Shown here one piece after another: positions 11,704 through 20,176 of a stretch of DNA of 64,000 nt (positions are counted from its first letter, which is position 1; each line of letters begins with the position of its first letter). The DNA is taken from the NCBI GenBank assembly GCA_004764695.1, contig SMSO01000034.1, forward strand, positions 4,720,501-4,784,500, given 5' to 3'. The translations under genes were made by a program, and so were the position numbers. Source of the DNA: Schizochytrium sp. TIO01 (taxonomy: Eukaryota > Sar > Bigyra > Thraustochytrida > Thraustochytriidae). The notes below the pieces were generated by a model. The model worked only from the letters and a program-made list of their open reading frames with translations, searched no databases and had not been told where the DNA came from.

Positions 11704-12150
11704 TCAAAAAGACAATGGGATTGCTTCTGTGAGCATTGTTTCAAAATCACTAGAAGAATATACAAGCTTTTCACGTGCATGCCGAATGAAATCCACAAGA
11801 TCATTCGTACTTACTGGACCAACAATAGCTTTGGATTCTCTATACCCTTGCCGCAAAACTCTTACAGGTTTGCCTTTGCAAAGAAGGAGAGTAGTTGGGA
11901 AAGCGCAAGCGCCAAGCTCTTGTAGGAGTTGCTGATCACATTCTAAGAAATCATCCTCCAATATTGTTGTGACTTGTGTCAATTGTGCCTCTTCTTGAAC
12001 TTGTCGCAGCTGGTTTTGTAAGAAGATGCAAACCGGGTCGTTGCGTTCAAGCAAGCAAACCATTTCGATTGGGTTATCCTCTCCTCCGTCAGCAGAGTTC
12101 TTTCCACTCAAGCGCATTGCTGCCCACGTAGAAAGGTCGCACTCCCTCAT
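11704..12150 (-). CDS. Thioredoxin-fold protein lacking the CXXC motif
   Basis: 148 residues. The order of segments fits a thioredoxin fold: a strand-helix pair (MVCLLE... then a helix with LQNQLRQVQEEA), a second strand ending in an acidic turn, a helix (LLQELGA), then FPTTLLLCKGKPVRVLRQG, which has the cis-proline of the fold and the usual strand-turn-strand after it. The position of the redox CXXC holds only one Cys (NDPVC), so classical disulfide exchange is unlikely; redox-inactive thioredoxin-like proteins such as the phosducin group are a possible comparison. The start ATG at 12150 has A at -3 and an in-frame stop lies a short way upstream. The N terminus is short, so an upstream exon is possible. 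The fold is inferred from sequence pattern only. Confidence 0.55.
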   Translation of the reverse strand: MRECDLSTWAAMRLSGKNSADGGEDNPIEMVCLLERNDPVCIFLQNQLRQVQEEAQLTQVTTILEDDFLECDQQLLQELGACAFPTTLLLCKGKPVRVLRQGYRESKAIVGPVSTNDLVDFIRHAREKLVYSSSDFETMLTEAIPLSF

Positions 12151-12766
12151 TTGTCTACAATGTAGCTTTGCTCCTCCAAACCTCTTGGGTCGTTTGTACG
12201 CTGCAGTATACTTACTATTTCGCGGGATATCCTAAGGGCGACTCAGATCTAACGACTGCCTAGCGTCTGGAAACTTTTCCACTCTGTGCAAGCAAAACCT
12301 CATGCCACAAAGTTTGCTATCCCGTTTTAATCGCTTCAGGTCGACGTTTGTGCGGTACAAGAGTCCTCTCAAGGACTACTATGACTTAATTTAACATATC
12401 TGTTTAGTAACAAATCGTAGATTGAACAATAACCTTGTTGACAGTTTCGAGTCTGTACTACCGCGTTCCTCAGCTCATGATGGGGTTTGCACCTATGAAA
12501 GGGCTAGCCTGAGTGGCCGAACCAACGGACCTTTTCTTCTTAGCATTCACACTGTGAATCCCCTTGTCAGGTACACACAACCATTCTTCCCCCCCCTGCA
12601 ACCCCCTTGAGGCCAGCCGCTTACTAAAAGTATCCATCAAGTTAATGAACCAATGAGCTTTAAATTGTTGCTTGCTTCCAAGCTCTCCATGCCTCTATAC
12701 ACACATACTTCCGCCACCACAAGATGCAGTCTTTCACAATACGCGCTATCAACCCTACACCTATAC

Positions 12767-13102
12767 TCATTTCCACTCAAGTGCTACGTTATACTGCTCA
12801 GATGAACTCTGCTCCAATCGTGTTTGTGCCACAATTCCTGCAAGTTCTCCTTCCGTAACGGTCACATGTGCACCCGAGAACGTGCCCTTCGTTCTCGTTC
12901 CCCGTTGGTTCCCTCTTAGTTCTTCCCCTCCTTCGTTTCCATCAATCTCGCTGTCTCCTGAGCTCCTTTGGGCCGCCTCCAGGCGCGCCTTACGCCTCTC
13001 CGGCGCGAGAGGCTGGCTGCCTGGCGAGACGCATGCAAGCTCGCCTCGGCCCTCGCCAGCGACGCACGAGCGCCCAGCTGGAGCCTTTGTGCACCGCACC
13101 AT
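12767..13102 (-). CDS. Doubtful hypothetical protein in GC-rich island
   Basis: 111 codons from an ATG at 13102; the open frame reaches 13201 but begins there with TTG. The product has a basic N-terminal half and an acidic, Gly- and Ser-rich middle, with no recognised domain. Competing frames of 85-190 codons are open on both strands across the same GC-rich stretch, which is what base composition alone would give. I list it only because the island is unusual for this spacer. Confidence 0.15.
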   Translation of the reverse strand: MVRCTKAPAGRSCVAGEGRGELACVSPGSQPLAPERRKARLEAAQRSSGDSEIDGNEGGEELRGNQRGTRTKGTFSGAHVTVTEGELAGIVAQTRLEQSSSEQYNVALEWK

Positions 13103-13221
13103 TCGAAAAGCAGTTTGCGGTGAGCGAGTGGGGATCGGTTTCTTGAGCTGGGGGCGGCGCGCGACTCGGTCTGCCGCAAGTGAGTTATACGCCCATCGCA
13201 AGTGGTTTATAGCCGCGCTCC

Positions 13222-13250
13222 CAAGTGAAGTATACAGTTTACTTCACTTG
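13222..13250. repeat. 29-bp palindrome with 11-bp arms
   Basis: CAAGTGAAGTA at 13222-13232 is the exact reverse complement of TACTTCACTTG at 13240-13250, with a 7-bp centre. The left arm is the third of three CAAGTG-start motifs spaced about 22 bp apart (13177, 13199, 13222), each followed by an AT-rich GTTTAT/GTATAC-like core. This looks like a clustered binding site or a mobile-element end, about 1 kb upstream of the MYND-finger gene. Confidence 0.6.
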
Positions 13251-13285
13251 TAGACGGCCTCCTCTGCAGTAGGGTATGCGGCGCT

Positions 13286-13321
13286 CATTAAAGTACGCAT
13301 GGGCATTAAAATACGCTAGGG
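13286..13321. repeat. Two 18-bp direct repeats
   Basis: Adjacent units at 13286-13303 and 13304-13321 share the pattern CATTAAARTACGC, two variable bases, GGG. They lie just downstream of the palindrome and may belong to the same structure. Confidence 0.6.
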
Positions 13322-13826
13322 CAGGGCTACCCGAAACCATAGAAGGGCGATTTTGGACAAGCGGGCCGGATTTAGTTCGAATGTGGTCTTCGAACATTTC
13401 TGAGCGAGCGAAAGCCCTGTGGAAATAGATAGATAGACCTTGTCGAGTGAAGAAGACGCGGGTCTCGAGGTCGGCTCTGCGCAGACTGGGAGGCATCAAG
13501 AGGCTTTCGAGCGAGGACCGTGTCCCCTTTTGCGGCTGATTGCGCACGAATTGAGTTGTTTGTGCTTCATTGATTAAATCAATGAAAACTTGGAATGTAA
13601 AACAATGTAAAACCACGTGAAAATCTAAATGGCCAAATAAACAGAAAACCAGGTTGAACGACCTCCGTCCGGAATTTCCAAACGAACAAGTCCACGGGGC
13701 GATGGCTGAGACCAAAGGGTTGCCTGCATTTGCATTTGCAGGAGGACACGGAAGGCAGCGTGGTCTGCGATCTCAATACGTGGAGGAGCGCAGGTACTCC
13801 AGATTGATTGATCACAAGCTCTTGAT

Positions 13827-13863
13827 AATGAATGAATGAATGAATGAATGAATGAATGAATGG
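13827..13863. repeat. AATG microsatellite
   Basis: About nine tandem AATG units, then a degenerate unit. A simple repeat in the leader region about 360 bp upstream of the MYND-finger gene. Confidence 0.9.
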
Positions 13864-14219
13864 ATGATCAGCGGGGAGGCTTAGGGTTAAGGGTATGTGG
13901 AGGCTAGCGGTGAAGACAAGGAAAAGAAATTGTAACTAAAAATTTCTTTCGATATTTGATTGATGAAAGAAAATATTGAGTGATTGATCGAAGAAGCGAT
14001 CAAATCGATCGTCGATTAGGCAATCAGATCAGAAAAGGACTGAGAAGAACTTCGGCTCTGGTGCGAGGAGGTCTGTGGCTCGGGCCAGCAGGCGTCAAGG
14101 AAGATCGGCAGAAAGCAGCTTCAGAAGGCACGTCTAGCTAGGTAGCTAGCTAGCGTCGTCGGCTCCGGCCGTGGGTCATTGGAGGTAGACTAGATTGATT
14201 TCGCTCTCGCTCGGCTATC

Positions 14220-15578
14220 ATGGGCTGCGCGAGCTCGCAAGAGGCCAAGAAGCCTGCCAAGGCAACCGCCAACACCGCAGCGGCAACACAGGCTGCACAG
14301 GCACTCCCTCAGGTCTCGCAGGCCTTGGGAGCGGCGCCAGCAGCCTCCGGAACGCCCTCCGTACCGCCCACCGCTAACGAGGCCGTCGCCGCTGCTCAAG
14401 CTGCACAGAACGCTGTTGAGAACATCAACAAAGACGACATCAAGAGCGATATCGAAAACGCTGCCAACGAGGTCAAGACTAAGGTTGAGGCTGAAATTAA
14501 AAACGAGATCGAGAATGGCGCCAAAGCCGACGCTGTCAAGAGCGAGGAAGGCCCTGCTGAGACTGCAGATGCAAACGTCGCAACTCCCATTGCCGCTCCG
14601 ATGGCAGCTCCTGTGGCAGTAAAAGATGACGACGAGAAAACCATCACGAACGAAGACGAGGACGAGGATGAAGAAGGTGCGTCTGGCGCAGCAGCAGCAG
14701 CAGCAGTAGCTGCCGCCCCCGTCGCTGTTGCCGCAGCTGCTGAAGGTGCTCAGGACCAGGCAGTCGAGGCCATGGACGCCAAGGTTGTCACGGAATCTGA
14801 CGATAAGGCTGCTGCAGAGGATGATAAGCCCGAAGAAAATGGCCAAGAGGACAAGGAGGCCACGGAGGCCGGTGAGAGTGCTTCAGAGAAGGAAGAAACC
14901 TCTAAGGCTGTTGATGCACAGCCAGCCGCCGCCGCGGGGGCGGCAGCTGCTGCTGCTGTTGCTGCGGCCACTTCGGGGGCACTTGCCGCGGATGCTAAGA
15001 TCGCTGTTGCCGAAGTGACTGAGGAGACTGCAGAGTCGGCCCGTGAAGTCGAGACTATTGCAGAGCCTGTCAAGACAGCTGCCAATGGAAGCCTCGAAGC
15101 TGCTGTGTCCGCAAAGACTCTGGAGTCTGTTCCTTCTGCAGAGGCGTTTGCAGACACTGCCAAAACTGCTCAAGATGTAGATGCCGCCTTGATGGAGCCC
15201 GTTGCTGGCGCTAAGGCTACGCTCACTTCGAGTTTGGACTCTGCGGCTGAGGCAGTGAATGATGCCAAAGAAGATGCCAAGAATGGCCTGGCTGAGGCCA
15301 AAAATGGCTTGGCAGAAGAGGCGAAGAGCGCTGTAGATGAGGCCAAGGAAATCAGCGAGCTGGAGAAGAAGCGCAGCACTGGATCCGTGCGTGCACTTCC
15401 TCAGGAGATCTGCTGTGAGCCATCTTGTGAAAACCCTGCCAAAAAGGTTTGTGCCCAGTGCTTGCAGCAGTCATACTGCAGCAGGGAGTGCCAGGTGAAG
15501 CACTGGAAGGGCGGCCACAAGCAAGTTTGCAAGCAGATGGCCGCTGCTGCCGCTGCCGAGACCGCGACTAACGCGTAA
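14220..15578 (+). CDS. N-acylated, alanine-rich MYND zinc-finger protein
   Basis: 452 residues. It begins MGCASS, the classic N-myristoylation context (Gly2) with Cys3 available for palmitoylation, so the protein is predicted to be bound to the cytosolic face of a membrane. Residues about 10-390 are rich in Ala, Glu, Lys and Asp, with an acidic DEDEDEDEEG patch near 145 and several poly-Ala runs. The part near 335-385 has helical, LEA/apolipoprotein-like repeats such as NGLAEAKNGLAEEAK. Residues about 397-436 form a MYND finger: CEPSC..., CAQC, YCSREC, then HWKGGHKQVC, with all Cys/His zinc ligands present. MYND fingers bind proline-rich peptides, so this could be a membrane-tethered adaptor; that is inference. 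The start is unambiguous, with A at -3 and G at +4. The gene is tail to tail with the GDT1-like gene. I know of no standard family with this layout. Confidence 0.9.
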   Translation: MGCASSQEAKKPAKATANTAAATQAAQALPQVSQALGAAPAASGTPSVPPTANEAVAAAQAAQNAVENINKDDIKSDIENAANEVKTKVEAEIKNEIENGAKADAVKSEEGPAETADANVATPIAAPMAAPVAVKDDDEKTITNEDEDEDEEGASGAAAAAAVAAAPVAVAAAAEGAQDQAVEAMDAKVVTESDDKAAAEDDKPEENGQEDKEATEAGESASEKEETSKAVDAQPAAAAGAAAAAAVAAATSGALAADAKIAVAEVTEETAESAREVETIAEPVKTAANGSLEAAVSAKTLESVPSAEAFADTAKTAQDVDAALMEPVAGAKATLTSSLDSAAEAVNDAKEDAKNGLAEAKNGLAEEAKSAVDEAKEISELEKKRSTGSVRALPQEICCEPSCENPAKKVCAQCLQQSYCSRECQVKHWKGGHKQVCKQMAAAAAAETATNA

Positions 15579-17008
15579 GAGACTCTTCTTTAACAATTCT
15601 TAGAACAACACTTTATTGCGTGCACACGAGTGACGAATGGCTTCGATGGTTCGAACGATCAGATTGATGGTACAGGTATACTACTTCCTCGTCAACTTCT
15701 TCATCATCCACTACACCATTTCATTGCTCAACCTTCCTTAGCATTCTAGTTTTTGCAAGAGTGTTTGAGCAATAGAGGCGAAGTACCCGTTTTGGTGTCT
15801 TATTCTTCTTCGCTTACTTGCTCGGCATTCTTAGCGGTCAACCATCTCATGCCCATGGCTTTGTCGGAGCCACCATACATGGCAGAGGTAGCAGTAGCGA
15901 GAGCGAAAGCTTTTTCTCATCTTGGTTTCTCTGTTCACTGTTTCCTCGACCACTATCACAATTTACATCTTCATCCTCTTTGGTGAAGACGAACCTATCA
16001 CTCGACCTTATCACGATTCCCTTGCACGAACACCTGCAATCATCCGGTCTTGATTGTGCGACCCGAAGCTTCGTCTCATTTCGGGTCACGCGCTTAATGT
16101 TCACAGCTATTCGAGCCCAGCCCAGCCCGCCGACTCCCCTTATTTCCTCTTTTCCTATAATTTTTCTATACTTCAGTAAATCAACTTTTGAGCTTTGTCT
16201 GATGCGCTAGATGCTGTTGATTGGCTTTTTCCTTCAGTGAGTATATGTGAATGCATTGATTGCAAGTTGATTCAATTCGACCAACTTTTTTCGCTGAACT
16301 TTCTCCCAAAAATGCTCCCTACAACCTAAAAGATGGTAGATCGGACCTAGATAGCATACATGCGTTAAAGCTGACTTCCTAGAGACTATTTTGAGAGCTT
16401 CAGATGATGATCAAAGAATAATTGTTCACAACTACAGCAAGGAAAAGTAGTAAGAAGAGTTAAATCATATTGGCAGCGAGGGCGGTATGGAACATTTAAA
16501 AAGAAGATAATAGAAGCCACAAATGGAACGAAGATCTCTATTACTAAATCTACAAGATGATAGATCGTTCCTTTCCTACAATCTTGGTTGATGTCATTAA
16601 AGAAATGAAGGGTTACAAGCAACCCTTGGGTGATCGAACAAGGAGAAAAGAATTAAATTCACCTTCTAGAACGAAAAGGAGAGCATGGCGATGAGCACAA
16701 CTGAATATTAGGAAATGCCCAGGTTCATGTTTTCGGATTCCTTTAAGTTGAAAAAGAGAGCCTACCATGCCAAAGAAGGGTATGAACATTGATATCCGTG
16801 ATCCCTCCTGTAATTTTAGCAGCACACACAGTGTGTTATGCAGGTGTCTGTTCAATTTAAAGAATTGTTCGAGGAGTATTTCCCAAAGCCTCTTTCTTCA
16901 AGAAACCTAAGTAGCTCAGGCTAGAAGTTTGTTTATTGAAAACCGAAGTCGATTCAAGAGTAGGGAGGGAAAAGGGGGGGAGGTTACCAAAACAAAAGTT
17001 TCTCTTTT
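15579..17008. other. Spacer between convergent genes
   Basis: 1.43 kb between two gene tails. It holds short frames on both strands (for example 15818-16210 plus and 15847-16104 minus) with no motif and no consistent coding character. Nothing else was recognised. Confidence 0.5.
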
Positions 17009-17821
17009 TTAAGAAGAAAGGTTGAGGAAGGCGAAGATGAAAAAGGTGAAGCTGCCAGCAAAGGCAACGGTACGCTGGCTAATCTGGGTAGCAATAAGAC
17101 GGCCTCCGAAGACAGCAATGGCTGTGCAGATACTGTGGCCAACCATTGCTCCGATAGTGACACCAATCGGATCGTTGTGAGCAGAAAGAGTAATGGTGGC
17201 AATCTGACTGCGGTCACCCCACTCAGCCAAAAAGGTCAGAATGAATGCTTCAATGAACACAGGGGTCAAGATCTTGCCAAGGGCAGCACGCCAGCCAGAC
17301 TTGCTCTTGTTGGAGCGGAGGGCCTTCTCCACCTCCTCGATCTCCTCATCGGCATCGTCGTGGTTAGCGTGGTAGCCAATCCACAAAAGACGGAAACCAA
17401 AGAAGAAGTACATAAAGGTGGCGATCTTGTGGGTGAGTGCCGGGCTGATGAGCTTGGGCATCACAAAGCCCATGGCGGCAGACAGAACAGTCATCACATA
17501 CAGGGCGCCAAGAGCACCAGCAAGGATCACAGCACGCGGGTGACGCATGGCCATGATAGCCGCAATGATAAAGGTCTCATCACCAAGCTCAGAAACAATA
17601 ATCATCGCAAAAGAGCGGATAGTGGCCTCGGTGAAGGTTCCGTACGGCTCATCACTTTCGGAACCAACCTGTTGTGTTAAGCCCTCGACGAGCATACCAC
17701 GGAGGTTGCTCTTGCGATTTAAGGTGTCACTAACCTCATCCGAGACGTCAGCAGCACTTGCGAACTGGACGAAGGCAAAAAGGGCCACCAAGAGGACCCA
17801 TCGAAGGCGACAAGACATCAT
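17009..17821 (-). CDS. GDT1/TMEM165 family cation transporter (UPF0016)
   Basis: 270 residues from the ATG at 17821; the frame is open further upstream, but this start gives a clean signal peptide (MMSCRLRWVLLVALFAFVQFASA). The family transports Ca2+/Mn2+ against protons in the Golgi and supports glycosylation. It has two copies of a three-helix unit, each with the E-x-G-D-x-x motif: SELGDETF near residue 78 and EWGDRSQ near residue 203. The loop between the two halves is acidic then basic (about 45 residues), as usual in the family. In motif 1 the expected Lys/Arg after Asp is Glu, giving ELGDET where most members have ELGDKT; the rest of the motif is intact. Length is normal. It lies tail to tail with the MYND-finger gene. 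Confidence 0.92.
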   Translation of the reverse strand: MMSCRLRWVLLVALFAFVQFASAADVSDEVSDTLNRKSNLRGMLVEGLTQQVGSESDEPYGTFTEATIRSFAMIIVSELGDETFIIAAIMAMRHPRAVILAGALGALYVMTVLSAAMGFVMPKLISPALTHKIATFMYFFFGFRLLWIGYHANHDDADEEIEEVEKALRSNKSKSGWRAALGKILTPVFIEAFILTFLAEWGDRSQIATITLSAHNDPIGVTIGAMVGHSICTAIAVFGGRLIATQISQRTVAFAGSFTFFIFAFLNLSS

Positions 17822-20176
17822 TGTTCTAAGTTTGATGAACTGTATAACCATAAATCCAAACCCCGTTAAACCATCCACACATTGAATGTTCACCAGCGTG
17901 GGTTAGGCATGTTGCCATATATACACGATTGATCAACGGAAACGTATCAAGGTCCATAACCATCCAGAGATTAAATGTCATGTGTGCCAAGAAACAGTAT
18001 TCCGTAAAGTAGTAAATGCTCACAGAGTATCATTAAGCAATAGATTCCAATGTTAGTCAACTTGGCACATCCTAAGAACCTTTCATAACTTTGCCAAATC
18101 CAGCAATGTTCTTCCTCAAATGGGATCCCACAGCATTGCTGGCGCCTGCAATGATACCAATGGTGAAGCCAACCTCAGGAGAAGGATTTCAATTCTCAAC
18201 ACCACCGTCGCAGTAACGACCGACACCTCTCCGCTTGTAGCTACTACATAATGGGACCTATTTTTGAGATACAGCTTTCTTGCTTTAAGCATCTATCTCT
18301 ATCAAACACCCGATGCGCATAGATCCTCCGAAATGCCCATTGCAATACAGGCTAGCCTCAAGACGGTCAACTGGAAATAAGATGACGCAGAGAGGTGTTC
18401 TACAGACGACAACATGGAGACCGGATGAAACAAAGGCTGGCAGCCTCGTGCCACCTCGACACACCTACCTATAGATACCACTAGGCGAAGATTATCACAA
18501 CACGCGGAGCAGAATGGGTCTGCAGAGCTGGAGCTGGGCGAAGGTTGCAGCGCAGCGACCCGTGCTCCTGCGGTTTTTGCTCAGTGTAGGAGTTAGTGCT
18601 CACGCCACCGTCGTCTCGATAGCGCTTCTTCTTCTGCAGTCCCTTTGCCTAGGCACAAAGGTACCCCCCCAGCTATGCCACACTCATATAGTTACTATAT
18701 CAACTATTCATTATAAACCCCTCTCCTTGTCCGAAAGCGCAACCCTTTTTATAGATGAGCCCCCCCAGCTACTACGGTAGCTTACCCCGAGCACTCACAC
18801 TCAGGCGTACTTACATAATTAATAGGACAGAGCCGATCTGCATACCCCCTAGCTAAAACCTTTCCGCGGCGTGCGCAACTCATTTTGATCCTCAAGAAAT
18901 ATTGAAGAATGCTCTCGTGAACACTCCACTTCTACTTACAATGGTTTGATATGAATGGTTCAGAAATTTATGTTTTTCAAATGTGGAGAACACGTATAAG
19001 TGAGGCTCACATAAACTTTGAAATACAATAATAAATGAGCAAACCTATTCATGATTTTTGTAGGGAGCTACAGTGATAGATTTGCTCTCGCGCACATCTT
19101 ACAAGGTACACTTTTAAAAGTTACTCATGTAATACATATTTTCATGTCCCTGACAAGCACAAACTCGTAAATATTAGTATCTTGCAGAAAATGGGCCGAC
19201 CGCGCGTAAACATTCGAAATTATGCATTTTAGGCACCCAAATGAAGAAGCCTTTGATCTGAGCAATTTCCCATGATTTACGTAGATTATTCAAGTAACGC
19301 ATTGAATATTTATGTTCAAGGAACCAAGTAAACTGGGAGAATGGTCTCAATGCTTATAGCATACGACAGGAGAAATGATCGCAGAAAACCGCATGCCATG
19401 CATAGACAGCAGAACCATCCGTATCTGACATATGCATATCAAAAAATGAAAAGATCTATATTTCTTTAAAATTAATGTAGTGTAGCTAGTATTCTAATCT
19501 GGAAAAAAACAGAAAAAAGACGGATTCTTTTACAATGCCAGGGGGGGTTCCCGGCAACTTACCCGCCTTTGGTCGGAGAATAAAATCTCGTTTTCAACTT
19601 TGTCTTCAAGTCGATTTCTTAGTCTTGCGGTTTAAGTAAGTTAAACAAGGTCAGTAGGGATGCCTGCATTAAATAGTTTGAAAGTTGAACCATGTTTGAC
19701 AACATGAAATGTACGAGCGGCTCTACTCTATCGTTTCTTTGGCTTATGTTTTTGTCGATGAATATTGATTGTCAGAATCGAACTAGAAAGGTATATGAAT
19801 GAGCTTCCTTGCAAGTCTATTTGATTGTGGACATCAATCTCACGTAGGAAAAAAAACACGAATAGTTTGATGAGTCAGCCTGTAAGATCTTGTTGATTAG
19901 ATAGGTAACTAAATTTTAGCGAAGCTCCATATAAAATTTAAATGATTACATGTTGGAGCAAATTAGCCAGGGATTAAGAGGCCATAGCATCAAATTGAAA
20001 TAACAAGGTAAATGAAAGGTTCCCTTGGAAAAATCAGAACAGAACATTGTTCTGAATGTTCTACATATATACTTAAAGTTGTTCTTGCACAGGATCTTCT
20101 TGATTTATCATTTTCATGTGTGTAGCAGAACAAGCTGCAGCAAATTGCATCAGTCGAGAAGGATTTGGGGGAGAGG
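17822..20176. other. Spacer between divergent genes, with a gene fragment
   Basis: 2.36 kb between the starts of the GDT1-like and UDP-sugar pyrophosphorylase genes, so both promoters are here. Apart from the coding trace at 18072-18257, only short unconvincing frames are present. A poly-C/poly-G-rich patch occurs near 18660-18770. Confidence 0.5.
18072..18257 (-). pseudogene. Coding trace, possible pseudogene or last exon
   Basis: A minus-strand frame reads 61 codons to a TAG at 18072-18074 with a single in-frame TGA at 18189-18191. The part after the TGA, including PEVGFTIGIIAGASNAVG and then a basic, Gly-rich tail ending KVMKGS, has the composition of real protein, and the part before it (GVGRYCDGGVEN) runs in the same frame. 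Two explanations fit: a decayed gene in which a sense codon became TGA, or a last exon starting after the pyrimidine-rich acceptor ending CTCCTGAG at about 18177. I could not place upstream exons, and I do not recognise the family. A second frame across the same bases is also open for about 40 codons, so chance is not excluded. Confidence 0.3.

Larger units (their letters stand above)
12151..14219. other. Spacer with GC-rich island, palindrome and short repeats
   Basis: 2.07 kb. It contains a GC-rich island at about 12.9-13.15 kb in which all frames are open, a palindrome at 13222-13250, a pair of 18-bp repeats at 13286-13321 and an AATG microsatellite at 13827-13863. The last few hundred bases, ending in CTAG-rich sequence near 14130-14150, should include the promoter and leader of the MYND-finger gene. 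Confidence 0.5.

Noticed and set aside
12480-12560. Looked for a tRNA or small RNA in a GGCCGAACCAACGG-containing stretch
   Set aside because: No cloverleaf arms or A/B box pair; scanning for GGTTCGANNCC-type B boxes over the whole window gave no tRNA.
12672-13253. 193-codon plus-strand frame in the GC-rich island
   Set aside because: Ser/Pro/Cys-rich with no domain and several other frames open across the same stretch, as expected from base composition.
14190-15163. Long minus-strand frames (218 and 137 codons) opposite the MYND gene
   Set aside because: Shadow frames of alanine-rich coding sequence; the plus strand carries the start context and zinc finger.
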